A model generated the notes under the pieces. The model searched no databases, was not told the origin of the DNA, and saw only the letters and a program-made list of their open reading frames with translations. A stretch of DNA of 61,171 nucleotides from Deltaproteobacteria bacterium (GTDB taxonomy: Bacteria > Myxococcota_A > Polyangia > Polyangiales > Houyiibacteriaceae), in NCBI GenBank assembly GCA_019313915.1, contig JAFDAJ010000025.1, positions 1-61,171 on the forward strand, given 5' to 3'. Every line of letters begins with the position of its first letter. The stretch's first letter is position 1. Positions 34,869 to 42,946 of the stretch are shown here, piece by piece. The position numbers and the translations under genes were made by a program.

Positions 34869-35645
34869 CTAGGCGCCCTTGAACGTAGGCGTTCTCTTCT
34901 CGAGGAAAGCGCCCATGCCCTCGCTCTGATCTTCCGTCCCAAAAGCTTCGCCGAAAGCGGCCTGCTCCAACCGATTCGCTTCGGGGAGCGGCAGGTCCAC
35001 ACCGTCCCGAATCAACCGCTTCGCCGCAGCCACAGCCAAGGGCCCCTTGCTTGCGATCTCCGCAGCGGCTTTGGTGGCCGCTCCGAGCAACTCGTCGGGC
35101 TCGAAGACCGCGTTCGCCAACCCAAGCCGAAGGGCCTCTTGCGCATTGATCATCTTCCCTGTGTAGATGAGCTCGCGCGCAGCCGCCGACCCAACCCGCC
35201 GCGGGAGCCGCTGTGTGCCACCGAAACCGGGGATGATCCCAAGATTGACCTCGGGCTGGCCGAACTTGGCCTTGCTCGACGCATAGATGAAATCGCACGC
35301 TAGCGCGAGCTCGCAGCCGCCTCCGAGTGCGAAGCCGTTGACTGCAGCGATGACGGGACACCGCAAGTTCGCGATTGCGGCGAACACCCCGTGTCCGAGC
35401 GCGCCGAACTCGCGCCCTTCGGCCTCGGTCAGGCCCTTCATGGCGGCGATGTCGGCGCCGGCGACAAAGGCCTTTCCCGTCCCCGTGATCACCGCCGCCC
35501 ATACCTCGTCGTTCGCGGATAGGGTTTCTATCGCAGCGCTCAGATCAGTGAGCACTTCCTGACTGAGCGCGTTGAGCTTGTCAGGGCGGTTGATGATCAA
35601 TGTTGCGACGTGGCCGTCGAGCGTCAGTTCCACAAACGAGGTCAT
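34869..35645 (-). CDS. Enoyl-CoA hydratase/isomerase family protein
   Basis: The 258-residue crotonase-family enzyme hydrates enoyl-CoA in beta-oxidation or a related pathway. The CoA-binding motif [15 protein letters not shown] and the oxyanion segment [21 protein letters not shown] are present. The first catalytic Glu is seen in [21 protein letters not shown], and the second is likely in the same helix region ([17 protein letters not shown]). The length and C-terminus ([16 protein letters not shown]) match short-chain enoyl-CoA hydratases. ATG 35645 is used; upstream extension is antisense. It lies 53 bp downstream of meaB, a link to propionyl-CoA or acyl-CoA metabolism. Confidence 0.93.
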   Translation of the reverse strand: MTSFVELTLDGHVATLIINRPDKLNALSQEVLTDLSAAIETLSANDEVWAAVITGTGKAFVAGADIAAMKGLTEAEGREFGALGHGVFAAIANLRCPVIAAVNGFALGGGCELALACDFIYASSKAKFGQPEVNLGIIPGFGGTQRLPRRVGSAAARELIYTGKMINAQEALRLGLANAVFEPDELLGAATKAAAEIASKGPLAVAAAKRLIRDGVDLPLPEANRLEQAAFGEAFGTEDQSEGMGAFLEKRTPTFKGA

Positions 35646-35698
35646 GGCGCTGACTCTAGCCCAAGGCGTCTGAGCCGCCATGAGGCGGGCAACGGCAA

Positions 35699-36727
35699 CT
35701 ACGACTCGGGTTCGTCGCCGATCGCGCCCCGCACGAGAGCCTCGGCGCCCGAGTACGGATCGACCCGTCCATCGACGACGTCCTGAAGCTTCTCGCTGAC
35801 CTGAGCCGCGAAGCGCGCGTCGACTTCGTCGAGCAATGCTTGATAGAGAATCGCTTGGAACTCGGAGACCCGCCGTTGCTCTTGGATGCCCCTGCCGGCT
35901 TCGGTCCCGGTGAGGAACTCGTGATGCTTGGCGAAAGCCTCGACGAGCTCGTGCAGCCCCTCCTGACGGTGAGCCACCGTCTTGAGGATGGGCGGCACCC
36001 ATTCACCAGCCTCGGCTTCGGGTCCTTTTTGAAGCGTTGACACCGCGGTGTGTCCTTGCATCTTGCTTGCGCCCTGCGGTGCGCGCCGAAGCGAGAGCAT
36101 CTGCTGGAGGTCTTGCACCGTCGCGTCCGCGCCGACGCGATCCGCCTTGTTCACCGCAAACACGTCAGCCACCTCGAGAATGCCAGCCTTGATCGCTTGA
36201 ATGTCGTCGCCTAGCCCCGGCGCCATTACCACGAGTGTCGTGTCCGCCAGCCGTGTCACTTCGAGCTCGTCCTGGCCGACGCCCACCGTTTCCAGCAGAA
36301 CCACGTCGAATCTTGCGGCGTGCAAGACGTGGAGCACGTCGCCTGTCGAACGAGACAACCCGCCGAGATGACCGCGCGTCGCAATCGAGCGGATGAACAC
36401 GCCCTCATCGGTGAAATGCTGCTGCATTCGAATGCGGTCACCGAGAATCGCCCCGCCCGAGTACGGACTCGTCGGATCGATGGCAAGCACCGCAACACGC
36501 TTATCCTGCGCGCGGTAGAGCCGAATCAACCCGTCGACCAACGTGCTCTTGCCGGCCCCCGGCGTCCCCGTCACGCCGACCACATACGCGTGCCCGTCAT
36601 GCTCAAAAATCTGCTTGAGCAGCTCGAACGCCCGCGGGTCTCGCTCGTCGATCAGCCGGCACGCTCGCGCCAGTGCTCGCATGTCCCCGGTTCGAATTCC
36701 CTGGACCAGCGTCGACAGGTCAGCCAA
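35699..36727 (-). CDS. meaB: Methylmalonyl-CoA mutase-associated GTPase
   Basis: The 342-residue G3E-type P-loop GTPase protects and reactivates methylmalonyl-CoA mutase. Walker A is GVTGTPGAGKSTLVDGLIR (about residues 51-69), Walker B region is VVLLETVGVGQDELEV, and the guanine-specificity loop is VNKADRVG. The switch region DPTSPYSGGAILGDRIRM and the segment FIRSIATRGHLGGLSR are conserved in MeaB/ArgK. The length agrees with the family. No mutase gene is in the window. The start at ATG 36727 lies just upstream of tRNA-Val in the same direction. Confidence 0.95.
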   Translation of the reverse strand: MADLSTLVQGIRTGDMRALARACRLIDERDPRAFELLKQIFEHDGHAYVVGVTGTPGAGKSTLVDGLIRLYRAQDKRVAVLAIDPTSPYSGGAILGDRIRMQQHFTDEGVFIRSIATRGHLGGLSRSTGDVLHVLHAARFDVVLLETVGVGQDELEVTRLADTTLVVMAPGLGDDIQAIKAGILEVADVFAVNKADRVGADATVQDLQQMLSLRRAPQGASKMQGHTAVSTLQKGPEAEAGEWVPPILKTVAHRQEGLHELVEAFAKHHEFLTGTEAGRGIQEQRRVSEFQAILYQALLDEVDARFAAQVSEKLQDVVDGRVDPYSGAEALVRGAIGDEPES

Positions 36728-36795
36728 GGGCGTCTCCTTTAGCTAGCTCTTGGGCGGCCCCAACGGACCGCCTGCAAGAGGCGATGGGTTATCGG

Positions 36796-36867
36796 TGGGC
36801 GATGCTGGATTTGAACCAGCGACTTATTCCGTGTGAAGAAATCACTCTACCCCTGAGTTAATCGCCC
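36796..36867 (-). tRNA. tRNA-Val (anticodon CAC)
   Basis: Read on the minus strand the 72-nt cloverleaf has acceptor GGGCGAT/ATCGCCC, a D arm around ACTCAGGGGTAGAGT, an anticodon stem ATTTC/GGAAT with loop TTCACAC giving anticodon CAC, and a T arm GCTGG-TTCAAAT-CCAGC. The 3' CCA is not encoded (the discriminator A is followed by CCG). It decodes GUG, a frequent valine codon in this GC-rich genome. Confidence 0.95.
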
Positions 36868-36879
36868 GAAAGAGCCGGC

Positions 36880-36908
36880 GTTATAGCCGCGGCAACGGAG
36901 GGTGGCAA
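36880..36908 (-). promoter_or_regulatory. Predicted tRNA-Val promoter
   Basis: On the minus strand TTGCCA (36908-36903) and TATAAC (36885-36880) are spaced by exactly 17 bp, close to the sigma-70 consensus. Transcription would start about seven bases downstream, near 36873, just before the mature tRNA 5' end at 36867. It is the best-matching promoter I see in the window. Confidence 0.75.
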
Positions 36909-36978
36909 CCGACAGCGACTCTTGAGCCGCGAGTCGTAGGCCTTGAGGCCCGAGACCCGAGTAGAACTGTCCCGGTGG

Positions 36979-39390
36979 TCAGTCCGAACCGCCGCCCAGC
37001 TTCGCCTTGAGCAAGTCGCCGAACGTTCCGAGTCCCTGCTTGGCGGACTCCTTGCGGTACTCCCGGACAGCCTTCCGCTCGTCGTCGAGCAACCGCGCTC
37101 GGATCGAGCAACGTAGTGTGCCGTCGCGCTCCGTCCCGATGACCTTCACCTCGATAGTGTCGCCCTGGGACACGCCTTTGCGTTTGTCGTCGCGCAAATC
37201 CTGAAGCTCGCGGCTGGGAATGAACCCGCGGCCGCGCTTTCCGAGCATTCCAGCGACCTGGACCTGAACGCCAGTGTGATCGACGCGCTTCACGATCACG
37301 GGCACCATTGTGCCCTGCTTGAGTGAGCGTGGGGCCTTGCCGACCTCAACCTCTCCTGCCTCGATCGCAGCAGCGTCGGCCTCGGTGAGCCTCGAGAGCG
37401 AGATGCGCCGTTGCTGGCGATCGACCCGCTCGATGACGACGTGAATCTCATCGCCTTCGGACACCGCCTGCTTGGCATGCGTGAGCTCTCTGCTCCCGCC
37501 CAGCTCCGAAATGTGCAGAAGGCCCTCGATGTCGTCCTGGAGCTGGATGAACGCGCCGAAATCCGTCGTCCGAACGACCTTGCCCTTAATCGGCATTCCA
37601 GGCCGGATGGTGTCCTTGGCGGCCTCTAACGGATCAGGCTGGCACGCGCGCATCGACAGCGACACGCGGCCGAAGCGATCCTTGCGCGAGGCCTGCTGAA
37701 CTTTCAACACCTCGACGTTGACCTCGTCGCCCACTTTGGCGGCGTCCTGCGGCCTCACGCCTCGGCTCCACGAAACCTCACTCATATGAACGAGGCCATC
37801 GAGCCCGTCGCCCAGATCGACGAGCACGCCGTAGTCCCGGACTTCGAGCACCTTACCCTCGAGCTTCGTGCCAACCTCGAGAGCCGCCATGCGTTCGCGA
37901 GCCTTCTTCCGCGATTCCTTTTCGAGGATATTCCGCCGGCTGACGATGATGCTCTTCTTGCCGCCCTTGTCCTGCGGCAATGAGAACTCGCACCGCTGAC
38001 CCACGAGTGCGTTGGGATCGTCAATGTGCGTCAGCGACATCGCACTCGCCGGGCAGAACGCCCGCACGCCGCCCACGAGCACGTCGAACCCGCCGCGATT
38101 GTAGCCGTACACGACACCTTCGACGCGGTGGTGAAGATCGCGCGCCGCACGCAATGCCTTGCGAACCGCTCCTTTGTCGATAACCCGGTTGACGATCGCG
38201 ATGTGCCCACTCTCGGCAACCGCCCCAATCCGCCCGCGGAAAATGGCGCCTACCTGAGGAACCTCGAGCTCGGGAAGCGGATCGAGCACCGTGAGGTCAG
38301 CCTCAGCAGGATCCTCCGCCGCCAAAGCCCCAGTCTCCGTCTCCGACGCTGCACCTGTCTCTGTAGCTGCCTCTGCCGCTGTAGCTGCCTCTGTAGCTGC
38401 CACTGCCTCAATCGTGGGCGGCTCGGTAACCGCCAGCTGGGCCTCAGCCGTACTCGTCGGGTCAAACGCCTGCGCACCAACCACGGTGTCGGCTTCGCCA
38501 ATCTCCTCGTCGGGGACGTCGGTGACTTCCGTAGGCGAGAACTCCCACGCGGAAGTGTCGCCCTGCACGAGCTTGGCCATTTCTGGCGTCGGAGCTTCGA
38601 TAACCGGCGTCAGAATGGCCGCCGGCGATGGCACGACGGGGGTGTGCATAGGCGCCCTGGCCTCCGGGACAGCCGGCTCTGCGGGCGCCTCGGACTCCAC
38701 CACGTCGGACGCGGCGGCTTCCGCAGCCTGCCCTTCCGCCTCACGCACGATGTGCGGAATCTCGCGCGGCTCATCGACGTTGACCACCGCGGTGGCTTTG
38801 CCAAACAAGTCGACGAGAATGGTTCCGTGCTCGACGCGCTCGACGCGTCCAGCGATCTCCTCGCCGACCGAAAACGCGTGCTTCCGCGTCACCCCGCCAG
38901 AGAACAGATGCAGGAACGGCGCATGATGCTGCGTCGACTTTGCATCCGGCGGCGCATCACTCGCACCTGCCTGCGCGCCCTTCTTCTTGCGGCGCCGGCG
39001 ACGCTTCTTCTTGCCCGCCCCCTCTGCCTCTACGTCGCCCGCGGAGCTCTCGGTGCTTACGTCGGGAGCGGCGTCTCCGGCCTCCGTGTCAGCCTGCGCC
39101 TCGGCCGCCGCAACATCACCACTAACCGTCTCCGCCTCGCCAACAGACCCTGCCGTCACCGACTCTAGCTCTGATGCTGGCTCTGCCGCCGACTCTGACG
39201 CTGTCTCTGCCGCCGACTCTGACGCTGTCTCTGCCACTGGCTCTGCCGCCGACTCTGACGCTGACTCTGTCACCGCCGGGGCCGCCGACCCGTTTTCAAA
39301 GGTTTCATTGGACGAAGTGGGGGCTTGTGATTCCACAGGCGTCACCTCCTTCGTCGAGGTCTCACTTGTGTTGGAATCGGTATCAGTCAT
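36979..39390 (-). CDS. S1 RNA-binding protein with long acidic repeat arm
   Basis: The 803-residue protein starts at ATG 39390 (AGGA six bases upstream). Residues 1-125 are a low-complexity Ala/Glu/Ser arm with tandem repeats (ESAAETAS-like), followed by a basic tract (KKKRRRRRRKKK, about 128-140). A short S1-like barrel (VGEEIAGRVERVEHGTILVDLFG) comes next, then another acidic linker of about 180 residues. The C-terminal half has four S1 domains, among them VGTKLEGKVLEVRDYGVLVDLGDGLDGLVHMSE and IKGKVVRTTDFGAFIQLQDDIEGLLHISE. It is not standard ribosomal S1, which has six even domains and no such arm. A role in RNA binding or translation is likely. Confidence 0.85.
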   Translation of the reverse strand: MTDTDSNTSETSTKEVTPVESQAPTSSNETFENGSAAPAVTESASESAAEPVAETASESAAETASESAAEPASELESVTAGSVGEAETVSGDVAAAEAQADTEAGDAAPDVSTESSAGDVEAEGAGKKKRRRRRKKKGAQAGASDAPPDAKSTQHHAPFLHLFSGGVTRKHAFSVGEEIAGRVERVEHGTILVDLFGKATAVVNVDEPREIPHIVREAEGQAAEAAASDVVESEAPAEPAVPEARAPMHTPVVPSPAAILTPVIEAPTPEMAKLVQGDTSAWEFSPTEVTDVPDEEIGEADTVVGAQAFDPTSTAEAQLAVTEPPTIEAVAATEAATAAEAATETGAASETETGALAAEDPAEADLTVLDPLPELEVPQVGAIFRGRIGAVAESGHIAIVNRVIDKGAVRKALRAARDLHHRVEGVVYGYNRGGFDVLVGGVRAFCPASAMSLTHIDDPNALVGQRCEFSLPQDKGGKKSIIVSRRNILEKESRKKARERMAALEVGTKLEGKVLEVRDYGVLVDLGDGLDGLVHMSEVSWSRGVRPQDAAKVGDEVNVEVLKVQQASRKDRFGRVSLSMRACQPDPLEAAKDTIRPGMPIKGKVVRTTDFGAFIQLQDDIEGLLHISELGGSRELTHAKQAVSEGDEIHVVIERVDRQQRRISLSRLTEADAAAIEAGEVEVGKAPRSLKQGTMVPVIVKRVDHTGVQVQVAGMLGKRGRGFIPSRELQDLRDDKRKGVSQGDTIEVKVIGTERDGTLRCSIRARLLDDERKAVREYRKESAKQGLGTFGDLLKAKLGGGSD
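39181..39264. repeat. 24-bp coding tandem repeat in the S1 protein arm
   Basis: A unit close to CTCTGCCGCCGACTCTGACG followed by CTGT recurs at 39181, 39205 and 39241 with a degenerate 12-bp half unit between. It encodes an eight-residue Ala/Glu/Ser repeat. A weaker repeat based on GTAGCTGCCTCT is at about 38370-38400. Copy number could vary without changing frame. Confidence 0.75.
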
Positions 39391-39537
39391 GCGCAATCCT
39401 CGCGCGAAAGACGCTCAACGCAGAAGCGGAACGTCCGGGTTAATAAGGGTCTCGTAGAGTAGGCAGTGGCTGTTTCGACGTCAAGCGACCGTGTTGTTGC
39501 CGCTCGCTCCGAGGGCCCCTAGGCTCCTTCCTGGGGC

Positions 39538-39957
39538 ATGTCTGAGGGAGGTCGAGAGCGTCGAGAATCTGGCCGGGCGGCGCTTGAATTGCCGGTTGAA
39601 TATGACCGCCTCAACGCCCTCCTGTCGGACTACACACACAACCTCAGTCGAGGTGGGACATTCATCAGGACAGATCGCCCGCTCGACGTCGGAACTGTGC
39701 TCTCCTTCACCATTCGGGCGCCCGGGCTTGGCAAGCCGATCGTGCTTCGCGGGGTCGTTCGGTGGGTCGTCGAGCCGGGCGAGGCCAGCTCAGGCGGCCC
39801 CTCAGGGATGGGCATTGCTTTCGTTTATGGGTCTCCGGCTCATCAAGAAGCGCTCGCGGCGCGCCTGGACCGTCTGATGGTCCAATCGCTCGGTCCTGCC
39901 GCCTTCGAGCAGATCATGGGCAAACCCGCTCCCGAGGAGCTGCCCGATGACGCCTAG
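39538..39957 (+). CDS. PilZ-domain protein (probable c-di-GMP binding)
   Basis: The 139-residue protein is a single PilZ domain. The RxxxR motif is seen as RERRESGR, and the second motif as THNLSRGGTFIRTDRPLDVG (D/NxSxxG type). It resembles the group of PilZ proteins common in myxobacteria. Residues about 55-100 carry the remaining beta barrel (GKPIVLRGVVRWVVEP, PSGMGIAFVYG), followed by a C-terminal helix. PilZ domains bind cyclic di-GMP and often control motility or pili, fitting the pilin gene some 4 kb away, though no direct link is shown. It overlaps the macro-domain gene by 11 bases. Confidence 0.9.
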   Translation: MSEGGRERRESGRAALELPVEYDRLNALLSDYTHNLSRGGTFIRTDRPLDVGTVLSFTIRAPGLGKPIVLRGVVRWVVEPGEASSGGPSGMGIAFVYGSPAHQEALAARLDRLMVQSLGPAAFEQIMGKPAPEELPDDA

Positions 39958-40459
39958 GCTCCACATCCTCCGGGGCGACCTGACCACGGAAGCAGCGGAC
40001 GCCATCGTCAACGCCGCCAACCAGAAGATGCTCGGCGGCGGGGGCGTCGACGGCGCCATTCATCGCGCGGCGGGTCCCGGACTCTTAGAAGCTTGCCGCA
40101 CCGTCCCCGAAGTCCGCTCAGGGGTGCGTTGTCCCACGGGCGAGGCGCGTATCACCTCCGGGTTCGATCTGCCCGCCCGGTACGTCGTTCATACGGTCGG
40201 CCCCATCTACAGGGGAGCCAGCGGCGACGCCTTGCTGCTCGCGTCCGCGTTTCGCTCGTCGATCGAGCTCGCCATTGAGCACGGCGTCCGAACACTCGCC
40301 TTCCCAGCCATCTCGTGCGGTGTCTATGGCTACCCGATCCGGGACGCAGCCCGGATTTCGGCACAGGTCGTCCGAGAGCGGGCGTGGGACCTCGATGAGA
40401 TCCGCTTTGTGTTGTTTTCGCAAGACGTCTTCACGGCGTGGACCGCCGCTTTCGCGTAA
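39947..40459 (+). CDS. Macro-domain protein (O-acetyl-ADP-ribose deacetylase type)
   Basis: The 170-residue protein is a single macro domain of the YmdB/MacroD type. The ADP-ribose-binding landmarks are GDLTTEAADAIVNAANQKMLGGGGVDGAIHRAAG and, later, VHTVGP and FPAISCGVYGYPIRDAARI. The catalytic Asn and Asp (NAAN and GGVDGAIH) are present. Such enzymes remove ADP-ribose or the acetyl group from acetyl-ADP-ribose. It starts inside the PilZ gene and its 3' end overlaps the convergent iron-sulfur gene by 29 bases, a rather large overlap. The function is family knowledge; the physiological substrate is unknown. Confidence 0.94.
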   Translation: MTPRLHILRGDLTTEAADAIVNAANQKMLGGGGVDGAIHRAAGPGLLEACRTVPEVRSGVRCPTGEARITSGFDLPARYVVHTVGPIYRGASGDALLLASAFRSSIELAIEHGVRTLAFPAISCGVYGYPIRDAARISAQVVRERAWDLDEIRFVLFSQDVFTAWTAAFA

Positions 40460-41534
40460 GGCTCTCGAGCTTGAGTACGCCGCGCGGACACATGTGCGCG
40501 CACATCCCGCACCCAACGCATGAGGCACGCGTGAAGCTCTCGTCGGTCTGCGCATACGAGCGAACATCGATGCCCATCTCGCAATACGTGCTGCAGTTGC
40601 CGCACGAGATGCACATGCCGGGCTTCACCTTGATGCGATAGCCGCCCAGCTTTTGCACCAAGCCAAGCACCGCCGCCATCGGGCAGAAGTTGCGGCACCA
40701 CACGCGAGGCCCGAACACCGGATAGAGGCCGGTCCCGATCACCCCGGCCAGAATCGCACCGACGGCAAAGCCGTAGAAGCTCTTGATCGACCAGTCTTGC
40801 CAATGGTCGCCCGCGACGATTCGGTGGAAGAGAGGATGATCCTGGCCGATCTTCCAATCGAGGCCGATGAGGACCGTCGTCGCGATGGCGATGAACAAGA
40901 CCACATGAATGCTCACCTGCTCGAAGCGCCAGGACTTGGTCGACTTGCTAGTCAGGTGTCGCCACGGGTCACCGAATGTGTTGGCCAAGCCGCCGCAGCC
41001 GCAAACCCACGAGCAATACCAGCGTTTCCCATAGAGCACGGCAAGCACCGGCGCGGCGAGGAGCGAACCCACGACGGTGTACAGCGCAAAATACAACGGC
41101 AAGTCCACGAGCGTTTGCGGATACAGATAGTCGTACTTGAGCGGCCAGAAGTACGAGAAGTACAGCTCCTGGCCGCCAAAGAGCGGCATGATGAAAGGCA
41201 GCGTGAACCCGAGCGCGACTTGAATCGCGACGTTCACCGTGATGCGAAACCGATTGTAGCGGCTGTTGCCGTGTCGCTTGAGATAATAGATGCCGCCCGC
41301 GACCATCGCGATCGAGTAGAGGAACCCATAGAGGTACCAGCGATTGCGTAGGCCGGCGGCCTCTGAAAGTGCGGTGAGCGGCGCGACTCCGAAGTGCTCT
41401 TGCACTTTGTGTTCCCAATAGAGAACCACGTAAAACGAGACCAGCAACGCTGACATCGCAAGGCCCACGACGCTGCGGTTGCGCCATCCCTCGCGGTAGG
41501 TCGTCAGCAGCCCGTTTTGTCCCTGCTGATCCAC
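40431..41534 (-). CDS. Membrane protein with 4Fe-4S binding domain (NapH/CcoG-like)
   Basis: The 367-residue protein has about six membrane helices, a CxxxCxC motif in a membrane loop (WYCSWVCGCGG), WCRNFCP, and a C-terminal bacterioferredoxin domain: MCISCGNCSTYCEMGID and SCVGCGMCAHMCPRG give two [4Fe-4S] clusters. This layout is like NapH/YccM and related quinol-linked electron carriers. The adjoining FAD oxidoreductase gene starts upstream and ends one base before it, so the two probably form a flavin-iron-sulfur electron-transfer pair. The electron donor and acceptor are not identifiable from sequence. Confidence 0.88.
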   Translation of the reverse strand: MDQQGQNGLLTTYREGWRNRSVVGLAMSALLVSFYVVLYWEHKVQEHFGVAPLTALSEAAGLRNRWYLYGFLYSIAMVAGGIYYLKRHGNSRYNRFRITVNVAIQVALGFTLPFIMPLFGGQELYFSYFWPLKYDYLYPQTLVDLPLYFALYTVVGSLLAAPVLAVLYGKRWYCSWVCGCGGLANTFGDPWRHLTSKSTKSWRFEQVSIHVVLFIAIATTVLIGLDWKIGQDHPLFHRIVAGDHWQDWSIKSFYGFAVGAILAGVIGTGLYPVFGPRVWCRNFCPMAAVLGLVQKLGGYRIKVKPGMCISCGNCSTYCEMGIDVRSYAQTDESFTRASCVGCGMCAHMCPRGVLKLESLTRKRRSTP

Positions 41535-41535
41535 C

Positions 41536-42891
41536 CTATGCCCCCGGAACCTTCAGCCGAGGGACGAGCTCCGTGTCGAACGCGGCGTCGTTCAAGTGAC
41601 CGAGGACCCATCCGAGGCTTCGCTTCTCCTCGATCCAGCGCACGAGCACAGTGTGGTCCCACCGCCGCCCCAACATGTTGAACCCTGCGACATGGTCATC
41701 TTGAACCACGACTCGCGTCGTACTGGATACGCTTCCCTTTTCCTCGAAGAACCAGTCTGTCTCGCGCTCGAGCTCCCAGTTCACCAGGCCTACGGTGGTG
41801 TACTCGATATCCATGAGCTTGGCCGAGTTGTACCAAGTGCCCCGTTGGTACCGCGGCATCTCACCCAACAAGCGCCCGCCCGCGACGCGGCCCTGATCGC
41901 GCGCCGTGTACCAAAGCTGCTCGGGCCGCCGGGTCCCGTCGAACCAGCGCACCGAAGCGCAGTCCCCAGCCGCAAACACGTTAGGTGCGCTCGTATGCAG
42001 GCCCTCGTCGACCACGATACCGCCGCGCTCATCGAGCTCAATCGCCGTATCGGCCAGCCACCCTGTATTGGGCGTCACGCCGATCCCAACCACCACGCAA
42101 TCGCTTTCGTAGCGTCCCACATTGGTTCGCACCGCTGACACATTTCCGTCGGCATCGGTTTCGAGCGCTTCGATCTCATGCTCGAGGTGGACTTCGACAC
42201 CGTGCTGCGCCATGCGTTCACTGATCCAGCTCGATTCCCTCCGATCGAGCGCGATCGGCCAGAACCACTCCTCACGGATGAAGAAATGGGGCCGGAGGCC
42301 GGCTGTGACGGCAACCTCTATGGCTTCGATCCCGATGAGACCCCCGCCGATCACCGCGGGCTTCCGCGCCAGCTGACCGCGACGCTCCGCGGCGACCTCC
42401 CGGAAACGATAAGGCGAGTCGCTGGTGCTTGCGTTCGCATGAGCCCGCGGCCTCGGTGGCCCGCCAGCACGGGATGCGCCGCCGTGTATCTCGCGCTCGT
42501 ACCAATCCAGGTCTTGCAGCGTGACGAAGTGGCCGACCCCGCGCGCCTCGCTTCCGGGCCAGGGCCCCTGACGCGGTCTCGAGCCGGACGCGATCAGCAG
42601 TCGGTCGTACGAAACCGGTTCGTGACCTCCGGCGAACGAGACGCGCCGACTCACGATGTCGATACCCGTCGCCCGTGCACGCACCCGCCGAAAGCTCAGC
42701 CTCTGGTACGCGTCCCGCTCGAGAGGCTCGATGTCGCGGTGGCTCATTTGTCCGCTGAAGACCCACATCAGCGCGGTCCGGGAAAAGAAGTGGTCGCTCT
42801 CCTCCGAAATGAGCGTGATCTCCCAGCTCGGCTCCCGCTTCCGCACGGCGAGCGCAGCCTCCATCCCCGCTACAGCCTCCTTGAAGTCCAC
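41536..42891 (-). CDS. FAD-dependent pyridine-nucleotide-disulfide oxidoreductase family, N-terminus damaged
   Basis: The 451-residue product, from GTG 42891, has the second Rossmann motif (VIGGGLIGIEAIEVA, about residue 180) and the late FAD motif (VFAAGDCA, about residue 305). However, the first GxGxxG that binds FAD, expected in the first 15 residues, is missing: it reads KEAVAGMEAALAVRKREP. In a neighbouring frame starting at ATG 42916 a sequence LQGG would precede VAGMEAA if one T near 42868 were dropped, but the first glycine is still lost. A frameshift or altered start has probably removed the FAD-binding strand. It pairs with the 4Fe-4S membrane protein. Confidence 0.72.
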   Translation of the reverse strand: MDFKEAVAGMEAALAVRKREPSWEITLISEESDHFFSRTALMWVFSGQMSHRDIEPLERDAYQRLSFRRVRARATGIDIVSRRVSFAGGHEPVSYDRLLIASGSRPRQGPWPGSEARGVGHFVTLQDLDWYEREIHGGASRAGGPPRPRAHANASTSDSPYRFREVAAERRGQLARKPAVIGGGLIGIEAIEVAVTAGLRPHFFIREEWFWPIALDRRESSWISERMAQHGVEVHLEHEIEALETDADGNVSAVRTNVGRYESDCVVVGIGVTPNTGWLADTAIELDERGGIVVDEGLHTSAPNVFAAGDCASVRWFDGTRRPEQLWYTARDQGRVAGGRLLGEMPRYQRGTWYNSAKLMDIEYTTVGLVNWELERETDWFFEEKGSVSSTTRVVVQDDHVAGFNMLGRRWDHTVLVRWIEEKRSLGWVLGHLNDAAFDTELVPRLKVPGA

Positions 42892-42946
42892 ACCCCATCT
42901 TTGGCAAATATGGCATTACTGGATTTAATCACTTAGATTGAAAGCC

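Noticed and set aside
38026..39168. Plus-strand frame of 380 codons opposite the S1-domain gene
   Set aside because: Arises from the repeat-rich antisense strand; very Arg/Leu/Cys-biased and without domain.
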